From: Arthrobacter sp. MSA 4-2 | Lineage (GTDB): Bacteria > Actinomycetota > Actinomycetes > Actinomycetales > Micrococcaceae | Assembly (NCBI RefSeq): GCF_016405885.1 | Contig: NZ_JAEKGC010000007.1 | Coordinates: 62,001 to 126,000, forward strand | Direction: 5' to 3' | Length of the DNA stretch: 64,000 bases | Shown here: positions 43,743 through 51,382 of the stretch, in pieces | Numbering within the stretch: the first letter of the stretch is position 1 | Layout: every line of letters begins with the position of its first letter | Notes under the pieces: generated by a model | What the model was told of the DNA's origin: nothing | Database searches by the model: none | The model's input: only the letters and a program-made list of their open reading frames with translations | Program-made: the position numbers and the translations under genes

Positions 43743-45269
43743 CGGCTCGGTCCTCGAGCCGGCGAGCCGGTGCTCGGGAGCCTCCGGTGTGTGAAGCCTC
43801 GCAAGCACGCGGGAGGTGCCCGCAGGCCGCCTGCCCCGGGTCGCCCGGGACACGACGATCATCACGAGGAACGCGGCCGGCACCGTCCAGAGCGCGGGCT
43901 GCCGGAGCCAGTCAAGGGACGCCGCTTCCGGTCCGAGCAGGGCAGCCGTGAGGATCGAGCCCCCGCACAGGACCGCGCCGGCGAGCATACCGGCCACCGC
44001 CCCGGCGTCGGTGAGCCCGCGCCACCAGATGCCCAGCAGCAGCAGCGGGCACAGCGTTGAGGCGGTGAAGGCGAAGACCGAGCCTACGCTGCCGGCAAGC
44101 GCCAGCGAGTCGGTCAGCAGCGCCAGGACCAGCGGCACCAGGGTCGAGAGGACCGCGGCCCGGCGGAACCCCCGAACACTGCCGGAGAAGAACTCCTGGC
44201 TGACGACGCCGGCCAGCGAGACCACGAGGCCGCTCGAGGTGGACAGGAATGCGGCGAACGCGCCTGCCGTGACGAACGCTGTCAGCGCGTCCCCGGCGGC
44301 GCCGTCGAAGATCCTTCCAGGCAGCATCAGCACGGTGGCATCGGCCGCCCCCGGCACCGCCAGGTCGGGGGTGTAGATCCGCCCGAGGATGCCGAAGAGC
44401 GTGGGGAAGAGGTAGAACACCGACAGCAGGGCCAGCACGATCAGCGTGGTGCGCCGCGCCGAGGCGCCGTCGGGGTTGGTATAGAACCGCACCAGCACGT
44501 GCGGCAGCCCCAGGGTTCCGAAGAGCAGGGCGATCACCAGGGAACTGGTGCTGTAGAGGGAGGCGCCGGCGGTGGTGTTCAGGTCCGCGGTGAAGGCGGC
44601 GCCCCCGTCGGTCACGGGCAGGCCCTCCACGCCCAGGCGCAGCAGGATGAACACGGCCGGCACTGCCAGCGCCGTGAGCTTGAGCCAGTACTGAAAGGCC
44701 TGGACGAAGGTGATCGAGCGCATCCCGCCGCCCATCACGCCGGCACACACGACGACGACGACGGCGAGGGGGCCCACCCAGGCCGGCAGCCCCGTCGTGA
44801 TGCTCACGGTGAGCGCGGCCCCGTGGAGCTGCGGCACGATGTACAGCCAGCCGACGACGATCACGAGCAGGCTGGTGATGCGGCGGGCAGCCAGCGATTC
44901 CAGTCGCGCCTGCGCGAAGTCGGGGATGGTGTAGGCCCCCGAACGGCGCAGCGGCGCGGCGACGAACAGCAGCAGCATGAGGTACCCGGCGGTGTAGCCG
45001 ATGGGGAACCACAGGGCATCGGTTCCCGAGATGAGGATCAGCCCGGCGACGCCGAGGAAACTGGCGGCCGAAAGGTACTCCCCGCCGATGGCCGAGGCGT
45101 TCCACCAGGGCCGGACGGTGCGGGAGGCCACGTAGAAGTCGCCGGTGGTCCGCGAGATGCGCAGCCCGTAGATCCCGATCAGGAGCGTAGTCACCGCCAC
45201 GAGCAGCAGGGCGGCGTACCCCACGGCGGGGTTGAGCCCGAAGGCGTCGCCCACCTCGTCAGCCCTCAT
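43731..45269 (-). CDS. Sodium:solute symporter (SSS family, ActP-related)
   Basis: A 512-residue membrane transporter with about thirteen helices. The SSS core is seen as FYVASRTVRPWWNASAIGGEYLSAASFLG-type sequence (AIGGEYLSAASFLG) and the sodium-symporter signature region FGTLGLPHVLVRFYT. This matches the acetate/pyruvate-type branch and is a paralogue of the 48481 gene. Its ATG 45269 overlaps the upstream small membrane-protein gene by 11 nt, so they form a pair like DUF485-ActP. Substrate is likely a small monocarboxylate, by inference. Confidence 0.9.
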   Translation of the reverse strand: MRADEVGDAFGLNPAVGYAALLLVAVTTLLIGIYGLRISRTTGDFYVASRTVRPWWNASAIGGEYLSAASFLGVAGLILISGTDALWFPIGYTAGYLMLLLFVAAPLRRSGAYTIPDFAQARLESLAARRITSLLVIVVGWLYIVPQLHGAALTVSITTGLPAWVGPLAVVVVVCAGVMGGGMRSITFVQAFQYWLKLTALAVPAVFILLRLGVEGLPVTDGGAAFTADLNTTAGASLYSTSSLVIALLFGTLGLPHVLVRFYTNPDGASARRTTLIVLALLSVFYLFPTLFGILGRIYTPDLAVPGAADATVLMLPGRIFDGAAGDALTAFVTAGAFAAFLSTSSGLVVSLAGVVSQEFFSGSVRGFRRAAVLSTLVPLVLALLTDSLALAGSVGSVFAFTASTLCPLLLLGIWWRGLTDAGAVAGMLAGAVLCGGSILTAALLGPEAASLDWLRQPALWTVPAAFLVMIVVSRATRGRRPAGTSRVLARLHTPEAPEHRLAGSRTEPSVD

Positions 45270-45672
45270 CGATCAGGTCCTGGAACCGCTTTTCGTTGCG
45301 TGAGGCGCTGCGGACGTAGAGGGCCGCGCAGGCGATGGACAGCGGATAGACCCCGAGCCCGAGCAGCAGCCAGGGCACGGGCACGGTGAACACGGTGACC
45401 TCCCGGATCGAGGGAAACAGCCCGAGCAGGACCGGGATGCCGATCAGGATGATGAGGAATCCGCCGGCCACCACGAGCGCCAGGCGCAGCTGGGACCGGA
45501 TGAGGGAGCCGACGACGACCTCGCCGACCGCCGAGTGTTCGGCCATCTCGCGGGTCACCGGGTAGGTCCCGGAACTGGGCTTGGCGCTGGTGCGCGGCGC
45601 GGTGACCCGCACCCGGGCGGGGCGCCGGGGGTCGGTGGCAGGGGGCGGCCGGTGCGGCTCGGGAGTGGTCAT
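45259..45672 (-). CDS. Small membrane protein, DUF485-like partner of the symporter
   Basis: A 137-residue protein with a Pro/Arg-rich first half and two hydrophobic helices (ALVVAGGFLIILIGIPVLLG and PWLLLGLGVYPLSIACAALY) separated by a short loop, the two-helix layout of DUF485 proteins that accompany ActP-type symporters. ATG 45672 is chosen; the longer open frame runs into the response-regulator gene. It overlaps the symporter start and begins 11 nt after the LytTR gene stop. No close match to the DUF485 sequence itself, so the family name is tentative. Confidence 0.7.
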   Translation of the reverse strand: MTTPEPHRPPPATDPRRPARVRVTAPRTSAKPSSGTYPVTREMAEHSAVGEVVVGSLIRSQLRLALVVAGGFLIILIGIPVLLGLFPSIREVTVFTVPVPWLLLGLGVYPLSIACAALYVRSASRNEKRFQDLIDEG

Positions 45673-45683
45673 GGCGGGGCGGT

Positions 45684-46403
45684 CTAGTGGCCGGGCCGCA
45701 GGCGCGTCGCCTCGAGCTGTTCGCGGACCCCGGGCAGGTGCCTGCGGCTCACCGGCAGTTCGGCGTCGCCGACGGTCACGCTGGGGCGTCCCGCGCCCAG
45801 GCGCACCAGGCGCACCTGGTCCATGGCCACGAGGTAGGACCTGTGGATGCGCAGGAAGCCGGCATCGGCCCACTGCCGTTCGAGGTCGTTCAGCGGAATG
45901 CGGATCAGGTAGCTCGCCCCGGCGGTGTGAAGCCGGGCATAGTCGCCCTGCGCCTGGACATAGCGGACCTCATCGCGGCGGATCCGCCGGCTGATCCCGC
46001 CCTGGTCGACCGTGATGACCTCCGGCGCAGCAGCGCTTCCCTCGGCGAGTTCGCAGATGCGCCGGACCGATTCGGACAGCCGCTCCCGGCGCACCGGCTT
46101 CAGCAGGTAGTCGACGGCCCGGAGGTCGAACGCCTCAAGCGCCCGGTCCTCGTCGGCGGTGACAAACACGACGGCGGGCGGCCGGTCGAGGGCGGCGATC
46201 GAGCGTGCGATATCGAGTCCGGACACGGCCGGCATATGGATGTCGAGGAACAGGGCGTCGACGTCGGACTGTTCAAGGGTGGCCGGCACCTCGGCGCCGC
46301 TTGAGGCGCGGTGGATGGTCCGGACCCTGCTGTCCTGGGAGAGCAGGAAGGCGAGCTCCTCCACTGCCGGAAGCTCATCGTCGGCGATGACCACGTTGAC
46401 CAT
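45684..46403 (-). CDS. LytTR-family response regulator
   Basis: A 239-residue DNA-binding response regulator. The receiver domain has the acidic pocket IADDE, the phospho-Asp in ALFLDIHMP (about residue 54) and the Lys in YLLKPVRRE. The C-terminal LytTR domain is seen as EVRYVQAQGDYARLHT and FLRIHRSYLVAMDQV. ATG 46403 is the first codon. It pairs with the LytS-type kinase 16 nt upstream. In known systems such pairs (BtsSR, YpdAB) switch on a monocarboxylate transporter. Confidence 0.95.
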   Translation of the reverse strand: MVNVVIADDELPAVEELAFLLSQDSRVRTIHRASSGAEVPATLEQSDVDALFLDIHMPAVSGLDIARSIAALDRPPAVVFVTADEDRALEAFDLRAVDYLLKPVRRERLSESVRRICELAEGSAAAPEVITVDQGGISRRIRRDEVRYVQAQGDYARLHTAGASYLIRIPLNDLERQWADAGFLRIHRSYLVAMDQVRLVRLGAGRPSVTVGDAELPVSRRHLPGVREQLEATRLRPGH

Positions 46404-46419
46404 AATCCCTAGCGTACGC

Positions 46420-47607
46420 TCAGGCGCGGTTGCCGGGCTGGAATTTGGGGACCCGCAGCGTGATCAGGGTCCCGGCGCCGGGGGCGGTGTCGATGATCAG
46501 GCCGTGGTCGTCCCCATACACCTGGCGCAGCCGCGAATCGACGTTGCGCAGCCCCACGTGGACCCCGTCGGCGTGGCCGGCGAGGACGGAGCGGAGGTGG
46601 TCGGGCTCGATGCCCACGCCGTCGTCCTCAACCGTGACCTCAGCGAAGGTCCCGGCGTCGCGGGCGGTGATGGTGATGTGCCCGGTGCCTTCCTTCGACT
46701 CGAGGCCGTGCCGCACGGCGTTCTCGACGAGCGGCTGAAGGCTCAGGAACGGGATGACGGTGCCCAGCACCTCCGGGCCGATCTCGAGCCGCACCTTCAG
46801 CCGGTCACCGAAGCGGGCGCGCTCAAGGAGCAGGTACCGGTCGATGCTCCGGAGTTCCTCGGCCACGGTGGTGAAGTCGCCGTGGCGCCGGAAGGAGTAG
46901 CGGGTGAAGTCGGCGAACTCGACGACGAGGTCGCGGGCGCGCTGCGGGTCCGTGTTGATGAACGAGGCGATGGCGTTGAGCGAGTTGTAGATGAAGTGCG
47001 GACTGATCTGGGCGCGCAGCGCCCGGACCTCGGCCTCGATCAGCAGCCGGCGGGAGGAGTCGAGTTCCGCCAGTTCGACCTGCGTCGAGACCCAGCCCGC
47101 CAGTTCGTTCGTTGCGCGCACCAGGCCGGCATTCGCCTCTGCGGCGAAGGCGCCGACGGTGCCGACCACCCGCTGGTCTACCCGGACCGGCGCGACGACC
47201 AGCTCGCCCAGGCCGGTGATGCCCGCCTGCTCCAGCTGGGGCCGGCGCACGATCTGAGTACGTCCATTCGCCAGCGATCCGCCGATCGCGTCCATCACCC
47301 CGGCCGGAAGAGTGCGTGCACCGTCCCAGCCGAGCACGGCGGCCTCATCGGTGATCATCAGGGTGTCGCACCGCAGCAGCCCCCGGAGGTGGCGGCTCGC
47401 CTTGGAGGCCCCCGCCGGGGTCAGTCCCTCCCGCAGGTGTTCGGAGGCGAGCGCAGCGGTGTGGAGGGTGGTGTAGGTCGCGCGGTCGGCGTCGGATCCG
47501 AGGTCCCGAAAGGATCGGGACAACCGGAACCCGACCGAACCGACCACCGCCAGGGTGATGGCGGCGACGGCGAACACCAGGGCGGTGTCGACGGCGGGGC
47601 TGACCAT
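46420..47607 (-). CDS. LytS-type sensor histidine kinase
   Basis: A 395-residue kinase: one N-terminal membrane helix, a GAF-like sensor region (about 60-190), then the His_kinase domain with QISPHFIYNSLNAIASF (phospho-His) and an ATPase part with NAVRHGLES, VEDDGVGIEP and GVHVGLRNV. ATG 47607 is chosen because TACTGT lies exactly 6 nt before it, a leaderless-type promoter; the longer frame reads into repeats. The absence of several membrane helices distinguishes it from the classic 5TM-LytS. Forms a two-component pair with the next gene. Confidence 0.92.
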   Translation of the reverse strand: MVSPAVDTALVFAVAAITLAVVGSVGFRLSRSFRDLGSDADRATYTTLHTAALASEHLREGLTPAGASKASRHLRGLLRCDTLMITDEAAVLGWDGARTLPAGVMDAIGGSLANGRTQIVRRPQLEQAGITGLGELVVAPVRVDQRVVGTVGAFAAEANAGLVRATNELAGWVSTQVELAELDSSRRLLIEAEVRALRAQISPHFIYNSLNAIASFINTDPQRARDLVVEFADFTRYSFRRHGDFTTVAEELRSIDRYLLLERARFGDRLKVRLEIGPEVLGTVIPFLSLQPLVENAVRHGLESKEGTGHITITARDAGTFAEVTVEDDGVGIEPDHLRSVLAGHADGVHVGLRNVDSRLRQVYGDDHGLIIDTAPGAGTLITLRVPKFQPGNRA

Positions 47608-47613
47608 GGCTCT

Positions 47614-47619
47614 ACAGTA
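47614..47619 (-). promoter_or_regulatory. Leaderless-type -10 box of the LytS-type kinase gene
   Basis: On the minus strand TACTGT is followed by AGAGCC and ATG 47607. Same layout as for dnaG, the YdcZ gene, the NmrA/DUF2867 gene and the DUF2252 gene. Confidence 0.6.
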
Positions 47620-47700
47620 GTGGCTCGGTCCTCGACGGGCGGCGAGTCCGCCGCCGGGCGGGCCCCGCAGCCGCGGGACTGCCGCTGCTGCTCCACCGCT

Positions 47701-47778
47701 GCCTGACCTCCCTGCCTGACCTCCCTGCCTGACCTCCCTGCCTGACCTCCCTGCCTGACCTTCCCGCCTGACCTCCCT
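47701..47778. repeat. Six tandem copies of a 13-bp repeat
   Basis: Unit GCCTGACCTCCCT occurs six times without a break; only the fifth copy is altered (GCCTGACCTTCCC). It lies in the divergent region (47608-47998) between the kinase gene and the DUF485-actP operon. I see no gene in this region; an open frame on the minus strand through it is a continuation of the kinase frame. Confidence 0.95.
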
Positions 47779-47915
47779 GCCTGGCAGCCCCGGCTTCACC
47801 TCCATGCCTCGGCGGGCCCATCCGGGCATCCCGGCCTGACCGTTCGGCGCAGCGCGCCGCCCGTTGGGCGCGGGACTATCGCGCAGCGCTGGAAAAGCGC
47901 CCCGGGAGGAGTGAG

Positions 47916-47931
47916 AGTGAGTGAAGTCACA
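47916..47931. promoter_or_regulatory. CRP/GlxR-type operator upstream of the DUF485-actP operon
   Basis: AGTGA-N6-TCACA matches the CRP/GlxR consensus TGTGA-N6-TCACA with one mismatch. It lies 68 nt before the DUF485 start. GlxR-type control of acetate uptake is known in corynebacteria; extension to this locus is inference. Confidence 0.55.
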
Positions 47932-47998
47932 TCGCAGGTCGACCCTGCCCGGCAATGCCGCCGGCACCGCAGGGAAGTGTCCAAGCAGAGGAGGAACA

Positions 47999-48484
47999 AT
48001 GGGTTCGCATCCAATCGAACCGGACGGGGGATCGCCGGGCCCGGACGGCGGAGCTCCGGAGACCGGCCGGACCGACGGCGTCCAGGCACATCAGGCGGCC
48101 CCGGCGGCCGGTGCGCACACTGCGGGTGCCGCCGCCCGGCCCGCGGTCGACTTCACGGAGGTCCAGGAGGCCGAGCAGTTCCAGGAACTGCGCAAGCGGC
48201 ACCGCAGCTTCGTCTTCCCCATGGCAGTGGCGTTCCTGCTGTGGTACTTCGCCTACGTGCTGCTGGCCGACTACGCCCACGAGTTTATGGCTACCCCGGT
48301 CTTCGGCAACGTCAATATCGGCATCCTCCTCGGGCTGGCGCAGTTCGTCAGCACGTTCGCCATCACCATGTGGTACGTCAGCTACGCCAACCGGCGGCTC
48401 GATCCCATCGCGGCCAACCTCCGGCACGAGCTTGAGAGTGCCGCCCCCGAAGCATTCAGCGATCCGACAGGCGGGAAGAAATGA
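47999..48484 (+). CDS. DUF485 membrane protein
   Basis: A 161-residue protein: about 75 disordered Gly/Pro/Ala-rich residues, then the DUF485 domain with FQELRKRHRSFVFPMAVAFL and a second helix from NIGILLGLAQFVSTFAITMW. DUF485 proteins accompany ActP-type symporters (E. coli YjcH-ActP). ATG 47999 is supported by GAGGAGGAAC; its TGA overlaps the actP ATG (ATGA), so the two are translationally coupled. Confidence 0.93.
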   Translation: MGSHPIEPDGGSPGPDGGAPETGRTDGVQAHQAAPAAGAHTAGAAARPAVDFTEVQEAEQFQELRKRHRSFVFPMAVAFLLWYFAYVLLADYAHEFMATPVFGNVNIGILLGLAQFVSTFAITMWYVSYANRRLDPIAANLRHELESAAPEAFSDPTGGKK

Positions 48485-50118
48485 TCAGTCCCCTCACCGC
48501 AGGTCCGTTCCTGCCCCTGCAGACCACCGAGTCGACCCGCGTCGGCGAGCCCTGGCTGAACATCACGATTTTCGGCCTGTTCGTCGCGATCACGCTGGTG
48601 ATCGTGCTGCGGGCCAGCCGCAACAACAAGACAGCGGCCGACTACTACGCCGCAGGCCGCTCCTTCACGGGCCCGCAGAACGGGACGGCGATCGCGGGGG
48701 ACTACCTCTCCGCAGCCTCCTTCCTGGGCATTGTCGGTGCCATCGCCATCAACGGCTATGACGGGTTCCTCTACTCCATCGGCTTCCTCGTCGCATGGCT
48801 CGTAGCCCTGCTGCTCGTTGCGGAGCTGCTGCGGAACACCGGCAAGTTCACCATGGCCGATGTCCTTTCCTTCCGCCTCCAGCAGCGTCCGGTCCGGATC
48901 GCGGCGGCCATCACCACACTGGCCGTGTGCTTCTTCTACCTGCTGGCCCAGATGGCCGGCGCCGGCGGTCTCGTCTCCCTGCTGCTGGGCATCGACGACC
49001 GCATTGGCCAGTCCCTGGTGATCGCCGTCGTCGGAATCCTCATGATCATCTACGTACTGATCGGCGGCATGAAGGGCACCACCTGGGTGCAGATCATCAA
49101 GGCCTTCCTGCTGATCACCGGTGCGTTCATCATGACCGTGTGGGTCCTCGCGATCCACGGGTTCAACTTCTCCACCCTGCTCGGCGCGGCCATCGAGACC
49201 TCGGGCAACGCGGCGATCACCAGCCCCGGCCTTCAGTACGGCCTGACCGGCACCACCCGGCTCGACTTCATCTCGCTGGCGCTGGCCTTGGTCTTCGGCA
49301 CCGCGGCCCTGCCGCACGTGCTCATGCGCTTCTACACGGTGCCCACCGCCAAGGAGGCCCGCCGCTCGGTGGTGTGGGCCATCTGGCTCATCGGCGCGTT
49401 CTACCTGTTCACCCTGGTGCTGGGCTACGGCGCCAGCGCCCTGATCGGTGCCGAGCGCATTCTTGCGGCGCCGGGCGCGGTCAACTCGGCGGCCCCGCTG
49501 CTCGCGTTCGAGCTCGGCGGCCCGCTGCTGCTCGGCCTGATTTCAGCGGTCGCGTTCGCCACGATCCTCGCCGTGGTGGCGGGACTGACCATCACGGCGG
49601 CGGCGTCGTTCGCCCATGACATCTACGCGAACGTCATCCGCCGCGGCAAGGTCGACCCGGACGGCGAGGTCAAGGTCGCACGGCGTACCGTCGTCGTCAT
49701 CGGCCTGCTCTCCATCCTGGGCGGCATCGGCGCCTCCGGGCAGAACGTCGCGTTCCTCGTGGCCCTCGCCTTCGCGGTGGCTGCTAGTGCGAACCTGCCG
49801 ACCATCCTGTACTCGCTGTTCTGGCGGAAGTTCAACACCCAGGGCGCCATGTGGAGCATGTACGGCGGCCTCGGCTCGGCGATCCTGCTGATCGCACTGT
49901 CACCGGTTGTCTCTGGCGGCGAGACGTCGATGATCAAGGGGGCCGACTTCTCGATCTTCCCGCTCAACAACCCCGGCATCGTGTCGATTCCTCTGGCCTT
50001 CTTCCTCGGCTGGCTGGGGACCACACTGTCCAAGCGGACCGAGGACCCCCTCGTCCAGGCGGAGATGGAGGTCCGCTCGCTCACCGGTGTGGGCGCGGAG
50101 AAGGCGGTCGACCACTAG
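48481..50118 (+). CDS. actP: Cation/acetate symporter
   Basis: A 545-residue sodium:solute symporter with about thirteen helices, the ActP/MctC branch that imports acetate, pyruvate or related monocarboxylates. ADYYAAGRSFTGPQNGTAIA and GDYLSAASFLGIVGAIA are the family core, and FGTAALPHVLMRFYTVP is the sodium-symporter signature region; an NNKTAADYYA opening follows the first helix. Overlaps the DUF485 gene by four bases. A strong hairpin follows at 50152. Confidence 0.93.
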   Translation: MISPLTAGPFLPLQTTESTRVGEPWLNITIFGLFVAITLVIVLRASRNNKTAADYYAAGRSFTGPQNGTAIAGDYLSAASFLGIVGAIAINGYDGFLYSIGFLVAWLVALLLVAELLRNTGKFTMADVLSFRLQQRPVRIAAAITTLAVCFFYLLAQMAGAGGLVSLLLGIDDRIGQSLVIAVVGILMIIYVLIGGMKGTTWVQIIKAFLLITGAFIMTVWVLAIHGFNFSTLLGAAIETSGNAAITSPGLQYGLTGTTRLDFISLALALVFGTAALPHVLMRFYTVPTAKEARRSVVWAIWLIGAFYLFTLVLGYGASALIGAERILAAPGAVNSAAPLLAFELGGPLLLGLISAVAFATILAVVAGLTITAAASFAHDIYANVIRRGKVDPDGEVKVARRTVVVIGLLSILGGIGASGQNVAFLVALAFAVAASANLPTILYSLFWRKFNTQGAMWSMYGGLGSAILLIALSPVVSGGETSMIKGADFSIFPLNNPGIVSIPLAFFLGWLGTTLSKRTEDPLVQAEMEVRSLTGVGAEKAVDH

Positions 50119-50151
50119 GGCGCGGCAACCGACCTCCCCGACCCGCATCGA

Positions 50152-50191
50152 CGAAGGGCCGCAGCACCCCTCGTGGTGCTGCGGCCCTTCG
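50152..50191 (+). terminator. Terminator hairpin after actP
   Basis: A perfect 17-bp stem (50152-50168 with 50175-50191) closes a 6-nt loop, 34 nt after the actP stop. No T-run follows, as often in GC-rich actinobacteria. Confidence 0.75.
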
Positions 50192-50255
50192 GCGTCCGGG
50201 CGGGATCGGTCGTGCCGTACCGTGCAGTACCGTGCCCTACTGTGCCGTGTCCGCG

Positions 50256-50528
50256 CTAGTCGCTGGGACTGATGTCCGTGGTCAGTTCCCGCTCGTCGGT
50301 TTTCTCGCGGTCCTCCTCCTCGGCGGGGCCGGCCGCGACGTTGAGCCCGGGAGCCTCCTCGGGCTGGTCCGGCTCATCGGCGCCGCTGAAGTTGAAGTCG
50401 AGGTTGGCGGAGCCATCCGCGTCGTCGGCAGGGGCCGTCTGCTCGGTCCGTTCGCGGGGGAGGGGTGTGGTCGGTTGAGTGAGCCCGTCACGGACCGGGC
50501 TTGAGGGGTCTTCTGATTCGGGGGCCAT
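50256..50528 (-). CDS. Small acidic hypothetical protein (90 aa)
   Basis: No family recognised. The 90-residue protein is very acidic, rich in Glu, Asp, Pro and Ala, and probably disordered throughout (for example FSGADEPDQPEEAPG). AAGGAG sits 7 nt before ATG 50528, which supports a real gene. It lies convergent with actP and upstream of nothing on its own strand. Its composition is unlike membrane or enzyme proteins; a regulatory or chaperone-like role would be a guess. Confidence 0.6.
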   Translation of the reverse strand: MAPESEDPSSPVRDGLTQPTTPLPRERTEQTAPADDADGSANLDFNFSGADEPDQPEEAPGLNVAAGPAEEEDREKTDERELTTDISPSD

Positions 50529-50717
50529 GGTCTACTCCTTCGCAGGCGTGGTTGCACCTGGGCAGTGCGCTGTTCCGCCGGGGTACCCGGCGGTGGTTCG
50601 ACCCTAGCTCCGGCCGGGAGCAACCAAAAGGGAAAAGAGAAGCGTGCCCACCGGGGCCGGCCGCGGTAGGGGCCCGCTGGAGCGTCCGGGCATAGCCGCC
50701 GCGGGCCGGGGCGTTCG

Positions 50718-51194
50718 TCAGGACGGCTGCCGCGGCCCGCGGTGCAGCAGGGGCTCGACCCGGAAGGGAATGAGTTCACCCATCGCCAGGGACGTGTCGC
50801 AGCGTTCGACGCCGTCGCAGGCGAGGATCTTTCCGTTCACCCGGAACAGGTCCTCGGCGTCCGCCGAGACGACGCGCACAAGGATGTCGGCCTGCCCGCT
50901 GAGGCCGTACGCCTCGATCACCTCCGGGATCTCGCTGATCCGGGCTGTGATCTCCGAAAGCTTCTGCTGCTGGACATGGACGTGGATGAAGGCCATCAGG
51001 GGATACCCCAAGGCGGCGGGATTGATGCGCCGTTCGAAGGAGAGGAAGACCGATTTCTGCTCGAGTCGGGTCATGCGGGCCTGCACCGTATTGCGCGAAA
51101 GGCCAAGTTTTTCGGCAAGGGCGACGACGGTCCGCCGGGGGTCCTTGGCCATCGCGAGGAGCAGGCGGAGATCGGTGCCATCAAGGGGTTGCAT
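50718..51194 (-). CDS. Lrp/AsnC-family transcriptional regulator
   Basis: A 158-residue regulator with an N-terminal winged helix (LDGTDLRLLLAMAKDPRRT, then LAEKLGLSRNTVQARMTRLE) and a C-terminal RAM effector domain (VIEAYGLSGQADILVRV). ATG 51194 is preferred to GTG 51212; TAGCGT 9 nt before it may be a -10 with a very short leader. It is divergent from the 2-oxoacid dehydrogenase operon; Lrp-type BkdR regulators control such operons in other bacteria. Likely senses an amino acid such as leucine or valine. Confidence 0.92.
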   Translation of the reverse strand: MQPLDGTDLRLLLAMAKDPRRTVVALAEKLGLSRNTVQARMTRLEQKSVFLSFERRINPAALGYPLMAFIHVHVQQQKLSEITARISEIPEVIEAYGLSGQADILVRVVSADAEDLFRVNGKILACDGVERCDTSLAMGELIPFRVEPLLHRGPRQPS

Positions 51195-51231
51195 ACTGCG
51201 CAACGCTAACACGCCGGGACCACCCGGAATA

Positions 51232-51244
51232 GAGCATATTGCTC
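51232..51244. promoter_or_regulatory. Inverted repeat in the Lrp / dehydrogenase intergenic region, candidate Lrp site
   Basis: GAGCA-TAT-TGCTC lies 38 nt before the regulator start and 139 nt before the dehydrogenase operon. Its form and AT-rich centre suit an Lrp/AsnC site. Prediction by eye only. Confidence 0.4.
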
Positions 51245-51278
51245 AGTGAATAACATTTCGGTTGTGCCACCTGTGGTG

Positions 51279-51294
51279 TGTGAGTAGTGTCACA
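51279..51294. promoter_or_regulatory. Perfect CRP/GlxR-type operator
   Basis: TGTGA-GTAGTG-TCACA is a full match to TGTGA-N6-TCACA, in the divergent region between the Lrp gene and the dehydrogenase operon, 89 nt before the operon start. One of two such sites in the window. Confidence 0.7.
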
Positions 51295-51382
51295 GGTACT
51301 TCGGGTAATGGCGCCCGGGGTGTCCTGGGGGTGCTGCGGCGCCGCGGACGGACCGGCCTGACAGTGAAGGCGAAGTGCAATT

